The notes: generated by a model not told the origin, from the letters alone. 64,000 nucleotides of DNA from an uncultured Clostridia bacterium (GCA_934254825.1 CAKQMB010000005.1:81062-145061), one strand, 5' to 3'; shown: positions 44,001 to 52,724, counted from the first letter of the stretch. Numbers and translations are program-made.

Positions 44001-44591
44001 GAGCTTGATATTGTATTTTTGCGCATAAATACGCAGATATTTGTTTACTTCGAGCTGTTCTTCGAGAAGGTGGTTCTGCATTTCGAGGTAAAAATCTTCC
44101 CCGAAAAGGTTTTTGAACCATACCACGAGCCTTTCGGCTTCCTCGAAATCTCTGTTTAAAATGGCTTGCGGAATATCGCCCGCAAGGCACGCCGAAAGGC
44201 AGATAAGTCCCTCGTGGTGCGCTTCGAGCGTTTTCAAATCTATTCTCGGCTTATAATAAAACCCGTCGCGGAAAGCGATCGCGTTTAAAAGCGATATGTT
44301 TTTGTAACCCTCTTCGTTTTTGCAAAGCAGAACGAGGTGGTTGAGCTTGGTTTTGCCGCTTTTGTAGGTAAGGTCGTCGCAAACGTAAAATTCCGTTCCG
44401 ATAATAGCCTTTATGCCTTCCTTTTCGCAGGCGTCGAAAAAGTTTACCGCGCCGTACATATTCCCGTGGTCGGTTATGGCGAGCGCGGGCATACCGAGGG
44501 CTTTGGCTTTTTTCGCCGCGACGGCTATTTTCGTCGCGCCGTCGAGTATACTGTATTCCGTATGAACGTGTAAGTGTACGAAGTTTCCCAT
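41016..44591 (-). CDS. dnaE: DNA polymerase III alpha subunit DnaE
   Basis: 1191 residues. N-terminal PHP domain (HLHVHTEYSILDGATKI), polymerase core with the catalytic PDFDVDFEDSRR, fingers and tau-binding regions, helix-hairpin-helix (YGLAAIKGIGIAAI) and a C-terminal OB fold (GGIITAADKITTKSGSNMAFVTVED). In Firmicutes that also have PolC, DnaE extends primers before PolC takes over; PolC is not in this window, so the division of labour is unknown. Lies downstream of hemW on the same strand with a 56-base gap. Confidence 0.97.
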   Translation of the reverse strand: MGNFVHLHVHTEYSILDGATKIAVAAKKAKALGMPALAITDHGNMYGAVNFFDACEKEGIKAIIGTEFYVCDDLTYKSGKTKLNHLVLLCKNEEGYKNISLLNAIAFRDGFYYKPRIDLKTLEAHHEGLICLSACLAGDIPQAILNRDFEEAERLVVWFKNLFGEDFYLEMQNHLLEEQLEVNKYLRIYAQKYNIKLVVTNDVHYLERSDAESQDVLMCVQMGADYDDPKRLRFPNDEFYLKSYDEMASLFPNDLDALETTLEIADKCNFGFVYGHYMFPHYYPDTGEDPKTYIRNLIDNGIKKKYGKETPEIRERIESELAVIEKQGFIEYFLIVWDYINAARNMGISVGPGRGSGAGSIVAYLIGITNIDPLKYDLYFERFLNPERVSAPDFDVDFEDSRRQEVIEYVRRKYGENRVCKIVTFGTMAAKNAIKDVARVLKVSYSEADRVTKAMPNKLVRKNANGDEFDLKRPNIILKVFGKYHPKEGAKDYGVDFSVPELVNMYNESPEIKRVVDIAAKLEDSPRQASTHACGVIIGADILDQHMPLGRNGEDITSQYTGVELEHLGFLKMDFLGLRNLSDIKMAIDYIKQNHGVEIDFDKSTYDDPKVFELLSTGNTKAIFQIESAGFQKFMKELRPTSIEDIVAAVSLYRPGPMDSIPKFVKCKHNPELVTFAHPLLEPILKQTYGCIVYQEQVMKIVQALAGYTLGQADMVRRMMGKKKVDDMIKEEVIFIHGKGESVDKHGKVSTAIDGCLKRGVPEDVAHAVWNEMKDFAKYAFNKSHAAAYSLVTYQTAFLKCYYEAEFLTAVLNNRITNIDEIKNYISYAKEEGIKVLPPDINESVGYFSVKNNSIRYGLAAIKGIGIAAIESITAEREKNGNYLSFENFVSRCESKVLNKRLVENLIYAGAFDSFGKNRAQLIAIYDELIDRVMIIAKQRESDQLSLFGDLLAEDDSFTVTYPDIPEYDNKTKLSLEKNVTGVYVSGHPLDGFKSKFADCTFTTEMLANVEEDEDGNKIFTDVKNDMPVYIGGIITAADKITTKSGSNMAFVTVEDSYGAIECVFFPKTYAKFKDDLNVEQVVKLRGKLQIKDERASILADSVVKVNENEPQEKVPVKKKKDYLGIILRDDTKTFKNELIDILSTYPGDITVCFKIDGKNYIMTQTVRNCKGLINELLSIVDEQDIKFFSN

Positions 44592-44647
44592 TTTATCCTT
44601 TCCGGTGCTTGTATGTGTTTGTGTGTTCGGGGGTAAGATTGCAAATT

Positions 44648-45757
44648 TCAGTCCATAAAACGAATTATGATCTCGTTCTGAACGAACAGATATTCCGGCT
44701 TGATTTTCAATCCCTTTTCGTTCTCGTCGAGGTATTTTCTTACGTCGGATATCTTTTTGGCGTATTTTTCGGTGAAAACGTTTTCGAAACGGGCGGTGTA
44801 GTCGTCGAACGAAATTCCGTCGGCGGTGCGAAGCGCGAGCATAATGTATTCGAATTCGCGTTCGTCGCCTTCTATGTTTTCGCTGAAAATCTCCGCGACT
44901 TTGTTTCGCATAATGCAGGCGACGTATTCGTCGATTTTTTCGGTGTTAGTGAACCGTCTTTCTCCGATAAACGAGGAAGCCGCAACGCCGAAACCTATGT
45001 ATTCGCCGCGTTTCCAGTAGTTGAGATTATGCCGCGAACGATAGCCGTCAAGGCAGAAATTCGATACTTCGTAGCGTTTATAACCTTTTTCGGCGAGATA
45101 ATTAACGGCGAAATCGTACTGATCGGCAACTTCGTCCTCGCTCGGCAAATCCCCGTTTAAGTATCTGCCGTACATAGGCGTTCCTTCTTCTGCTTTCAAA
45201 GCGTAAGACGAAATATGTTTCGCGCCCGAGCTTGCGGCAAGGTCGATAGCCTGTTTTATGTCCTCTTTGGTCTGATTTTCAAGCCCGATCATTATGTCGA
45301 CGCTGAAATTCTTGCCTTTTAAAAGTTTTGCCGCGTCGATAAAATCCTGCCTTGTGTGTATTCTTCCTATATCCCGCAAAAGATCGTCGTTCGAAGTTTG
45401 AAGTCCCACGCTGAAACGGTTGAAACCTATTTTTTCGTAACGGCGTACCTTTTCTTCGGTGACCGTTCCCGGGTTCATTTCTATCGTGATTTCCGCTCCG
45501 TCCGCGATTTTATAGTAGTTTCGTATCTGCCGCATCGCCCCTTCAATATATTTCGGGTCGACGAAAGAAGGCGTTCCGCCGCCGAAATAAACGGTGTCGA
45601 AAACGTAGTCTTTTAAAAGTTCGCTCCTGCCCTTTATCTCCTTGTAAAGGCAGGCGAAATATAAATCGAATTTTGAAAGTTCCTTCGGGTAAGAGGCGAA
45701 ATCGCAGTATGTGCATTTGCTCTTGCAAAAGGGAACGTGAACGTAAATCCCGGGCAT
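44648..45757 (-). CDS. hemW: HemW-like radical SAM protein (heme chaperone family)
   Basis: 369 residues. Radical SAM motif CKSKCTYC in HVPFCKSKCTYCDF, the usual HemW opening, then YFGGGTPSF and EMNPGTVTEEK. Once annotated as oxygen-independent coproporphyrinogen oxidase; HemW proteins are now regarded as heme chaperones. It follows lepA on the same strand, a conserved Firmicutes order. Gap of 124 bases before it holds a dispersed motif. Confidence 0.94.
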   Translation of the reverse strand: MPGIYVHVPFCKSKCTYCDFASYPKELSKFDLYFACLYKEIKGRSELLKDYVFDTVYFGGGTPSFVDPKYIEGAMRQIRNYYKIADGAEITIEMNPGTVTEEKVRRYEKIGFNRFSVGLQTSNDDLLRDIGRIHTRQDFIDAAKLLKGKNFSVDIMIGLENQTKEDIKQAIDLAASSGAKHISSYALKAEEGTPMYGRYLNGDLPSEDEVADQYDFAVNYLAEKGYKRYEVSNFCLDGYRSRHNLNYWKRGEYIGFGVAASSFIGERRFTNTEKIDEYVACIMRNKVAEIFSENIEGDEREFEYIMLALRTADGISFDDYTARFENVFTEKYAKKISDVRKYLDENEKGLKIKPEYLFVQNEIIIRFMD

Positions 45758-45809
45758 TTTTATCCTCTTTATATTTTAAAAACTTGCCTGCAAACTCTGA
45801 AAAGCTCGC

Positions 45810-45823
45810 CTATAAGTCGATTA
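45810..45823 (+). repeat. Dispersed CTATAAGTCGATTA motif, copy 4
   Basis: Between lepA and hemW; followed by TTTTTGCG and ATCGGATT as in the copy at 23675. Confidence 0.6.
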
Positions 45824-45881
45824 ACTGTGCTTTTTGCGTGTTATCGGATTGTTTATGCGGCTGATTTTAGGAAAGGCGTGT

Positions 45882-47702
45882 TTATTTATTGTCGCTGCTG
45901 TCGATTTTAAGTATCGACATAAACGCCTCGCTCGGAACTTCAACGCTGCCGAGCTGACGCATTTTCTTTTTGCCCTCTTTCTGTTTTTCGAGAAGCTTTT
46001 TCTTTCTCGTTATATCGCCGCCGTAGCACTTGGCGAGAACGTCTTTCCTAAGAGCTTTGACGGTCTCTCTCGCGATGACCTTTCCGCCGATAGCCGCCTG
46101 AATGGGTATCTCGAAAAGCTGACGGGGAATAACGTCTTTAAGTCTTTCCGCAAGCGCGCGCCCGCGGGCGTACGCTTTGTCTTTGTGGACGATAATCGAA
46201 AGCGCGTCGCACACCTCGCCGTTTAAGAGCATATCGAGTTTGACGAGTTCGCTTTTCTGATATCCCGAAAGTTCGTAGTCGAAAGAAGCGTAACCCCTCG
46301 TGCGGCTTTTCAAACCGTCGAAAAAGTCGAAAATGATTTCGTTTAAGGGGAGAGTGTAGTTAAGTCTCACTCGCTTCGCGTCGAGATAAGTCATATCGGT
46401 GAAAACGCCGCGCTTGTCCTGGCAAAGCTCCATTATCGCGCCGACGTAATCGGGCGGGGTGAAAATATTCGCGGTTATAATCGGTTCTTCGGCGTAATCG
46501 ATATACGAAACGTCGGGGAACTTGCTCGGGTTATCGACGATAAGCATTTCGCCGTCCGTCTTGTAAATGTGGTAGGAAACGGACGGTGCGGTCGTGATTA
46601 TGTCGATATCGAATTCTCTTTCTATTCTCTCCTGTATGATTTCCATATGCAGAAGCCCTAAAAATCCGCATCTGAAACCGAAACCCAAAGCGTCGGAATT
46701 GTCGGGTTCGAAAGTGAGCGAAGCGTCGTTTAATTTGAGTTTTAAAAGGGCTTCTTTCAAGTCGTTGAATTTCGAGCCGTCGAGCGGGTAAATACCCGAG
46801 AACACGACGGGTTGAACTTTTTTGTAGCCGTGAAGAGGAGCGGGCGCGGGATTGTTCGCGTCCGTGATCGTATCGCCGACCGCGATGTCTTCGATACTTT
46901 TGATACTCGCGGCGATATAGCCGACCTCGCCCGCGGAAAGAGTCTTTTTCGGTTTGAGACCGGGGTTGAACGTTCCTACCTCGGTGACGTCGAACTGCTT
47001 GCTTCCCGCGAAAGTTTTTATCCTCGTACCCGCGCCGACTGTTCCGTCCATAATTCTGACAAAGCAGATAACGCCTTTGAAATTGTCGTAATAGCTGTCG
47101 AAAATAAGCGCTTTGAGCGGGGCTTCGTCGTCTCCTTTCGGCGGCGGAATAAGGGTTACTATCTGTTCTAAAACCTGATCGATATTTATTCCGTTTTTGG
47201 CGGAAATCCTCGGTGCGTTGGAGCCGTCGAGACCGATCACGTCCTCGATTTCTTTCGCCGTCTCATCGGGGTCGGCGGAAGCGAGGTCGATTTTATTGAT
47301 TACCGGAACGATTTCGAGATTGTTATCGAGCGCGAGATAGCAGTTGGCGAGGGTCTGCGCCTCTATTCCCTGCGTTGCGTCCACGATAAGTATCGCCCCC
47401 TCGCACGCGGCGAGAGAACGGGAAACTTCGTAAGTGAAGTCGACGTGTCCCGGGGTGTCGATAAGATTGAAAATATAATCCTGTCCGTCTTTGGCTTTAT
47501 ACGCCATTCTCACGGGCGTGAGCTTTATGGTTATGCCCCTTTCCCTTTCGAGATCCATAGAGTCGAGAAGCTGATCTTCCATATCTCTTTCGGCAACCTG
47601 ACCCGTAAGCTCCATAATTCTGTCGGCAAGAGTGGATTTGCCGTGGTCGATATGCGCTATTATGCAAAAGTTTCTGATATTGTCCTTGGTTGTTATCGCC
47701 AT
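45882..47702 (-). CDS. lepA: Elongation factor 4 (back-translocase)
   Basis: 606 residues, normal for LepA. GTPase motifs AHIDHGKSTLADR, ERGITIK, DTPGHVDF and NKIDLASAD are canonical; the C-terminal LepA-specific domain ends in QKEGKKKMRQLGSVEVPSEAF, which marks EF4 rather than EF-G. It acts on stalled ribosomes or in assembly. Own promoter at 47818-47846, divergent from the phosphodiesterase gene. Confidence 0.97.
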   Translation of the reverse strand: MAITTKDNIRNFCIIAHIDHGKSTLADRIMELTGQVAERDMEDQLLDSMDLERERGITIKLTPVRMAYKAKDGQDYIFNLIDTPGHVDFTYEVSRSLAACEGAILIVDATQGIEAQTLANCYLALDNNLEIVPVINKIDLASADPDETAKEIEDVIGLDGSNAPRISAKNGINIDQVLEQIVTLIPPPKGDDEAPLKALIFDSYYDNFKGVICFVRIMDGTVGAGTRIKTFAGSKQFDVTEVGTFNPGLKPKKTLSAGEVGYIAASIKSIEDIAVGDTITDANNPAPAPLHGYKKVQPVVFSGIYPLDGSKFNDLKEALLKLKLNDASLTFEPDNSDALGFGFRCGFLGLLHMEIIQERIEREFDIDIITTAPSVSYHIYKTDGEMLIVDNPSKFPDVSYIDYAEEPIITANIFTPPDYVGAIMELCQDKRGVFTDMTYLDAKRVRLNYTLPLNEIIFDFFDGLKSRTRGYASFDYELSGYQKSELVKLDMLLNGEVCDALSIIVHKDKAYARGRALAERLKDVIPRQLFEIPIQAAIGGKVIARETVKALRKDVLAKCYGGDITRKKKLLEKQKEGKKKMRQLGSVEVPSEAFMSILKIDSSDNK

Positions 47703-47817
47703 TTATCGTCCTCGCTTTTAAAAAGTAAGTTCGGTTGAGTTAAACTTATGATTTCCCGCCGCTTTTTATCGCTTTTTCGTCGGGCGGTTTAATTTGCTAT
47801 AAAATTACTCAGAGTAT

Positions 47818-47846
47818 ATTATATACATAACGGGAGAAAAAATCAA
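47818..47846 (-). promoter_or_regulatory. Promoter for lepA-hemW
   Basis: Minus strand TTGATT (47841-47846), 17 bases, TATAAT (47818-47823). Confidence 0.7.
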
Positions 47847-47873
47847 GTTTTTTAAGCCCGACCCCGAAAAGAT

Positions 47874-47902
47874 TTGACAAACTTCGGGTTCGGGTTTATA
47901 AT
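47874..47902 (+). promoter_or_regulatory. Promoter for the phosphodiesterase gene
   Basis: TTGACA (47874-47879), 17 bases, TATAAT (47897-47902), a full consensus promoter. Confidence 0.8.
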
Positions 47903-47921
47903 CTCGGCGGAGAGAAGGGAA

Positions 47922-48653
47922 ATGAAACAAAGAATAGATGAAAATCACTGGCTTTTGAAAACGCCCGTGGCGCACCGCGGCTTGCACGATATCGAACGCG
48001 GTATACCCGAAAACAGCTTCAAAGCTTACGAAGCGGCGATAGAAAACGGCTACCCGATAGAGATGGATATTCAGCTCACTTCGGATAACGCCCTCGTCTG
48101 TTTTCACGACGACAATTTGAAGCGTATGACGGGCGTCGACTCGCTGATATGGGATAAAACTCTCGAAGAAGTCGAGAGCCTTTCGCTTGCGGGAACGGCG
48201 GAGAAAATCCCTCTTTTCGGCGATTTTCTGAAATTCGTGAACGGAAGAACGCCGATCGTTATCGAGCTGAAATCGCAGAGAACGAAAGGCGTTATCGCGG
48301 ACGAAGTTATAAAATTGCTCGACGGATATACGGGCGAATTCGTCGTTCAGTCCTTCGACCCTTTCATTATGCGGGAGTTCCGCAAAAAACGCCCCGATTT
48401 CATAAGAGGTCAGCTTATCGACAAGGGCAGACATAAACAGCTTTCCTATTTTGCGGATAAGCTTCTCGGTATGGCGTTTTTCAATTTCACCGTCAAGCCC
48501 GATTTTATGAATATGAACGTAGAGTATATCCCCGTTTCAAAACGAATGAGTAAAAACAGGCGGGTCATAACCTGGACGATCCGCAGCGACGAGGATAGAA
48601 AAAAGGCGGAAAAATTCGCCGACAATTACATTTTCGAAAAAATAAGACCGTAA
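47922..48653 (+). CDS. Glycerophosphodiester phosphodiesterase
   Basis: 243 residues. GDPD-family active-site residues: AHRG (H18, R19), PENS (E30, N31), MDIQLTSD (E47, D49) and CFHDDNL (H62). Splits glycerophosphodiesters from lipid turnover into glycerol 3-phosphate and an alcohol. No signal peptide, so cytoplasmic. Start at 47922 is preferred (AGAAGGG upstream); the in-frame TTG at 47874 is the promoter's -35 box. Confidence 0.93.
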   Translation: MKQRIDENHWLLKTPVAHRGLHDIERGIPENSFKAYEAAIENGYPIEMDIQLTSDNALVCFHDDNLKRMTGVDSLIWDKTLEEVESLSLAGTAEKIPLFGDFLKFVNGRTPIVIELKSQRTKGVIADEVIKLLDGYTGEFVVQSFDPFIMREFRKKRPDFIRGQLIDKGRHKQLSYFADKLLGMAFFNFTVKPDFMNMNVEYIPVSKRMSKNRRVITWTIRSDEDRKKAEKFADNYIFEKIRP

Positions 48654-48687
48654 CAAGCGGTTTTAAAAAATAGACAAAATACGCCGA

Positions 48688-48701
48688 TAATCGACTTATA
48701 G
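48688..48701 (-). repeat. Dispersed CTATAAGTCGATTA motif, copy 5
   Basis: Between the phosphodiesterase and copper ATPase genes. Confidence 0.6.
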
Positions 48702-48755
48702 GCTCACTTTTTGAGCTTAATGTCGTGATTTTCGGGGCTGAAAAGGAGTTTAAGG

Positions 48756-51311
48756 ATGAAAAAACAGTTTTCCGTAAGCGGAATGACTTGTTCCGCCTGT
48801 TCGGCAAGGGTCGAAAGATGCGTCAAAGCGGTGGAGGGAGTAACCGATTGCACGGTGAACCTCATAACGGGCGCGCTTTCGGTTGAAATGAGCGAGGACG
48901 TCTCCGCAAAAATCATGTCCGCCGTCGTGAACGAGGGCTACAAAATCAAAGAGGGCGTTTCGCTCAAACGCGGAAGAGAAAGAGAACACGCTTTGAAAAA
49001 GCGGCTTTTAATTTCCGTTCCGCTTATGATTTTCCTTATGTATATATCGATGGGACCGATGATAGGCATTCCCGTTCCGCCGATATTCAACGCAATGGAA
49101 ATGAAATATCAGCTGTACGCGTCTTTGGCGCAGGCGATATTGACGCTCGCCGTCATAATAGTCAATTTCGACTATTTCAAAGTCGGTTTCAAAAAGCTTT
49201 TCGGACTGCATCCGAATATGGACTCGCTCGTAGCGTTAGGCGCAACCGCATCGTTTTTATACGGTATTTATACTATAATTATGATAGCAATAGGGCATTT
49301 CACCGAAAACCACGAGCTTATGATGAAGTATATGGACAACCTCTATTTCGAGGGCGCGGCTACCATTTTAACGCTGATAACCGTAGGTAAATACCTCGAA
49401 GAGAAATCCAAAAACAAAACGATGGGTTCGGTAGAAAAGCTTCTGGGGCTTGCTCCCGACACGGCTGTCGTGCTGGTTGACGGAGAGGAAAAAGAAATCA
49501 AAATCGCCGAGCTTAAAAAAGGCGATATCGTGGTTTTGAAGGACGGCTCGCATATCCCGTGCGACTGCGTTATCGTAAGCGGCGGCGGCTGGGCGGATCA
49601 GTCCGCGATAACGGGCGAAAGCGTTCCCGTTTATAAAGACGTCGGCGAAAAACTCGTAACGGGTACTGTTTTTTCGGGCGGCTACGCGACTGCGGAAGCC
49701 GTTTCGGTCGGCGAAGACACCACGTTATATAAGATAGTAAAACTCGTCGAGGACGCGAACTCCACGAAAGTGCCTATCGCAAAACTTGCCGATAAAGTCG
49801 CGGGGATTTTCGTTCCGTCGGTTATAGGAATAGCCGTCGTGACCTTTATCGTGTGGCTTATTATCGGCGCGGGCGCGGATAAGGCTTTGAATAACGCCGT
49901 CAGCGTGCTTGTCGTTTCCTGCCCCTGCGCGCTGGGCTTAGCGACTCCCGCCGCGCTTATGGCGGGTACGGGCAAAGCCGCGGAGTACGGAATACTTATC
50001 AAAAGCGGCGAAGCTTTGCAGAAAACCGAGTCCATAAACGCAGTCGTGCTTGACAAAACGGGTACGATAACTTACGGAAAACCCGAAATAAGCGGTATCG
50101 AAACCGCGGACGGCATCGAGAGAAATTATTTCCTTTCCATGTGCGCTTCGCTCGAAAAAATGAGTTCGCACGTTCTCGGTAAACCCGTTATCGAGCTTGC
50201 CGAAAAAGAAGGGGTAGAATTTAAACCCGTCGAGAATTTCGAGGCGGTTAAAGGTCTCGGCATAAAAGGCGAAGTCGGCGGCAAAAAATTGCTTCTCGGA
50301 AACCTTCGTTTCGTAAGCGGGGAAAGCTCCGGCAGTGAACAAAACGAAATCGTGAAACGCTCCGAAAAAGAGGTCGGCGCAACGGTGCTTTATCTTTCGA
50401 TCGACTCGCAAATAGCGGGCTATATGTCGATTAAAGACCAAATCAAGCCTTCGAGCAGAGAAGCGGTAAGCGAACTTAAAGCTATGGGCAAACAGGTCGT
50501 TATGCTCACGGGCGATAACGAATCGGCGGCGAAATCGGTTGCGGACGAACTCGGAATAGAGTATAAAGCCGAGGTTTTGCCGAATACTAAATACGAGGTC
50601 GTGTCCGAACTTCAAAGTCAAGGCAAAAAGGTTATGATGGTCGGCGACGGCGTGAACGACGCTCCCGCTTTAACAAAAGCGGATGTGGGCGCGGCGATCG
50701 GCGCGGGGACGGATATCGCGATCGACAGCGCGGACGTCGTTCTTATAAAGAACGATTTAACCGACGTCGTGAAATGCTTAAAGCTCGGTTCGAAAGTTAT
50801 GCTTAACATAAAGGAAAACCTTTTCTGGGCGTTTTTCTATAACGCCGTGCTTATCCCGATAGCTTGCGGCGCGTTCACTGCCGTCGGCGTAACGTTAAAC
50901 CCGATGTTCGCTTCGCTGGCGATGAGCCTTTCGAGCGTCTGCGTTGTCGGAAACGCTTTGAGATTACGCCTTGTCAAGTTTAAAAAATCGACGGAAGACG
51001 GGAAGGATTATCCCGAAAAAACGCCGTCCGCCCGCTCCGAAAGCGAAATAAAAGCGGAAGCGGCGGCTAAAATATCCGAAAAAGAAGGAGAAAAGAAAAT
51101 GAAAGAAGTTAAAGCGACTGTTTATATAGACGGTATGATGTGCGAACACTGCAAAAAAAGGGTCGAGGGCGTTTTGAAAAACCTCGGTCTGGACGCGGAA
51201 GTCGAACTTGAAAACAAGCGCGCCGTGGTCTACGGCGGGGATATAAACGAAGCCGAAATCAAATCGGCTGTCGAAGCCGCGGGTTACGAGTTCAAATCGC
51301 TCGAAAAATAA
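48756..51311 (+). CDS. copA: Copper-exporting P1B-type ATPase fused to a C-terminal metal-binding domain
   Basis: 851 residues. N-terminal HMA domain with GMTCSAC (C12, C15), eight membrane segments, the transport motif SCPCALG (C389, C391), phosphorylation site DKTGT (D433), and TGDNESAAKSVADELG and GDGVNDAPAL. CPC identifies Cu(I)/Ag(I) export. Unusually, after the last membrane helix pair and a charged linker (about 740-781) there is a second HMA domain, DGMMCEHC (C796, C799), at the very end. That domain has its own in-frame ribosome site and start (see 51099). Ribosome site AAGGAG. It may be a fusion of neighbouring copA and copZ genes. Confidence 0.95.
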   Translation: MKKQFSVSGMTCSACSARVERCVKAVEGVTDCTVNLITGALSVEMSEDVSAKIMSAVVNEGYKIKEGVSLKRGREREHALKKRLLISVPLMIFLMYISMGPMIGIPVPPIFNAMEMKYQLYASLAQAILTLAVIIVNFDYFKVGFKKLFGLHPNMDSLVALGATASFLYGIYTIIMIAIGHFTENHELMMKYMDNLYFEGAATILTLITVGKYLEEKSKNKTMGSVEKLLGLAPDTAVVLVDGEEKEIKIAELKKGDIVVLKDGSHIPCDCVIVSGGGWADQSAITGESVPVYKDVGEKLVTGTVFSGGYATAEAVSVGEDTTLYKIVKLVEDANSTKVPIAKLADKVAGIFVPSVIGIAVVTFIVWLIIGAGADKALNNAVSVLVVSCPCALGLATPAALMAGTGKAAEYGILIKSGEALQKTESINAVVLDKTGTITYGKPEISGIETADGIERNYFLSMCASLEKMSSHVLGKPVIELAEKEGVEFKPVENFEAVKGLGIKGEVGGKKLLLGNLRFVSGESSGSEQNEIVKRSEKEVGATVLYLSIDSQIAGYMSIKDQIKPSSREAVSELKAMGKQVVMLTGDNESAAKSVADELGIEYKAEVLPNTKYEVVSELQSQGKKVMMVGDGVNDAPALTKADVGAAIGAGTDIAIDSADVVLIKNDLTDVVKCLKLGSKVMLNIKENLFWAFFYNAVLIPIACGAFTAVGVTLNPMFASLAMSLSSVCVVGNALRLRLVKFKKSTEDGKDYPEKTPSARSESEIKAEAAAKISEKEGEKKMKEVKATVYIDGMMCEHCKKRVEGVLKNLGLDAEVELENKRAVVYGGDINEAEIKSAVEAAGYEFKSLEK
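51099..51311 (+). CDS. Possible separate CopZ-like copper chaperone from an internal start
   Basis: In frame inside the copper ATPase gene, AAGGAG (51085-51090) lies eight bases before ATG 51099, an ideal ribosome site. Translation from there gives 70 residues, exactly a CopZ-sized HMA protein: MKEVKATVYIDGMMCEHC to the shared stop. The surrounding codons are Glu/Lys rich, so a chance match to a ribosome site is possible. If used, the cell makes both a tethered and a free copper-binding domain. Confidence 0.45.
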   Translation: MKEVKATVYIDGMMCEHCKKRVEGVLKNLGLDAEVELENKRAVVYGGDINEAEIKSAVEAAGYEFKSLEK

Positions 51312-51332
51312 TATAAAAATCAAAGTCAACCG

Positions 51333-51366
51333 AAATCGCCGACCGTCCGTCGGCGATTTTGTGATT
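51333..51366 (+). terminator. Terminator of the copper ATPase gene
   Basis: 11 bp arms AAATCGCCGAC / GTCGGCGATTT (51333-51343, 51349-51359), then TTGTGATTTTT. Confidence 0.75.
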
Positions 51367-51467
51367 TTTGGGTGTATGCGAAAATTTATTGTCAAAACGA
51401 TTGTTTTCTATTTTGATTATATGTTATAATTTCTATTATTTCTATTATTTCACCAAAGAGGTTTATT

Positions 51468-52259
51468 ATGTGGGGAGCGGATTTACAGCCGAAACTTTTC
51501 GGGTGGTTTCATATTCTCGGAATGGTTCTCGCCGTCGGTTTCGGTTACGGCGGAGTTCTGCTCGGGAGAAAATTCAAAGAAACAAGCGATAAAGGCAAAG
51601 CAATTCTTATTTTATCGGTTGCGGAAGCCGCGCTTGTTCTGCTGGAAGTTATAAAACAGATATTTTACACGCTTGAAAGCGGCAGTTATCGCTGGGATAT
51701 GTTCCCGATGCAGATCTGTTCGGTAATTATTTTCGTTTTGCCCGTCGCTATAATCGCGAAAAGGGGAGTCGTTAAAAATTCCGCGCTCGGGTTTGTCGGG
51801 TTTTGCAGTTTAGCCGGCGCGATTTTTTATTTTTTCAATCCCTCCGCGGCGTTCAACACTCCTTACGTTCTCATGTCTATCCACAGTTTTTTATGGCATT
51901 GGATAATGATCGCGACGGGAACGTTCGTGATAGTTTCGTTCGATCTCCTTAAAAAAGGTACGGTCGGAATGCTTGTCGGCTCGTATGCGGTATGGTTCGT
52001 TTTCGCCGTGGTTGCGGCGGTTTCCAACAACGTCGCTAATTTTTACGCGCCCGAACTCAACGTCGATTATTACCATATAGGCTATGTAAAAGTCATTTAT
52101 CCGCTTTTAAACCTTGTTTTCAAAAGACCCGAGCCGTATGTTCCGTTCTTTTTGTGTTTTCTGGTTTACTACGCGCTCGGAACGGTTGCTATATATTTCG
52201 CCGCGAAAGGCGTAACGAAATTCAACAACAAATTGTTTCCGAAACCGACGGAAAATTAA
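51468..52259 (+). CDS. YwaF/TIGR02206-like integral membrane protein
   Basis: 263 residues with about seven hydrophobic segments. The layout FHILGMVLAVGFGYGGVLLGRKF near the start, WDMFPMQICSVIIFVLP in the middle and the SIHSFLWHWIMI segment match the uncharacterised YwaF family. No catalytic motif is recognised beyond conserved His residues (MSIHSFLWHW) that could bind metal. ATG at 51468 with AGAGG upstream. Follows a TTGTTT-18-TATAAT candidate promoter near 51424. Confidence 0.75.
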   Translation: MWGADLQPKLFGWFHILGMVLAVGFGYGGVLLGRKFKETSDKGKAILILSVAEAALVLLEVIKQIFYTLESGSYRWDMFPMQICSVIIFVLPVAIIAKRGVVKNSALGFVGFCSLAGAIFYFFNPSAAFNTPYVLMSIHSFLWHWIMIATGTFVIVSFDLLKKGTVGMLVGSYAVWFVFAVVAAVSNNVANFYAPELNVDYYHIGYVKVIYPLLNLVFKRPEPYVPFFLCFLVYYALGTVAIYFAAKGVTKFNNKLFPKPTEN

Positions 52260-52265
52260 AACCGA

Positions 52266-52300
52266 AGCCGCCCGCCCCGAAATTTTCGGGGCGGGCGGCT
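52266..52300. terminator. Terminator after the YwaF-like gene
   Basis: AGCCGCCCGCCCCGAA / TTCGGGGCGGGCGGCT arms, 16 bp, very stable; downstream DUF4363 gene converges on it. Confidence 0.75.
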
Positions 52301-52346
52301 GTATTATAAGCAGGCAACTGTATTATATGGGGCGGCTGAAATTTAG

Positions 52347-52724
52347 TTAAAACACGTTTTCGAAACGAATAAGATATCCCTTAGGAATGCTTCTGCACAA
52401 ATCGGCGACGACGGCGTATTTCGTGAACGCTTCGTCGAACTTTCCGTTTTTCGTGAACGCAACTCCTTCCGAAAGCCACAAATCAAGCTCTTTTATATCG
52501 TTATGAGAAACAAACGCGTGCATTTTTTCCTTTTCCTTTATCCAGAAATCCTGAACGGCTTTCGCGTCGGTAACGGTAGCCGTGCCGTCAAGTTCTTTTT
52601 CCTGCATGATTTCCACGCGGGCAGAAAGCCTTTCGAAAGCGTTCGCGACGTAAATTTGCTCGTAAATCGCTCCGCCTGTTAAAACGAGCAGGGAAACGAT
52701 TACGGTTACGATCGATTTTACCAC
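52347..52724 (-). CDS. DUF4363 family membrane-anchored protein
   Basis: 125 residues. One N-terminal hydrophobic segment (about 4-22) anchors a helical domain, probably outside the cell membrane: FERLSARVEIMQEKE, then WIKEKEKMHAFVSHNDIKELDLWL. This fits the small DUF4363 family, which is normally encoded next to a DUF421 gene. Here the two genes overlap by seven bases, so they are co-translated. Function unknown; the pair is seen in spore-formers. Confidence 0.8.
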   Translation of the reverse strand: MVKSIVTVIVSLLVLTGGAIYEQIYVANAFERLSARVEIMQEKELDGTATVTDAKAVQDFWIKEKEKMHAFVSHNDIKELDLWLSEGVAFTKNGKFDEAFTKYAVVADLCRSIPKGYLIRFENVF

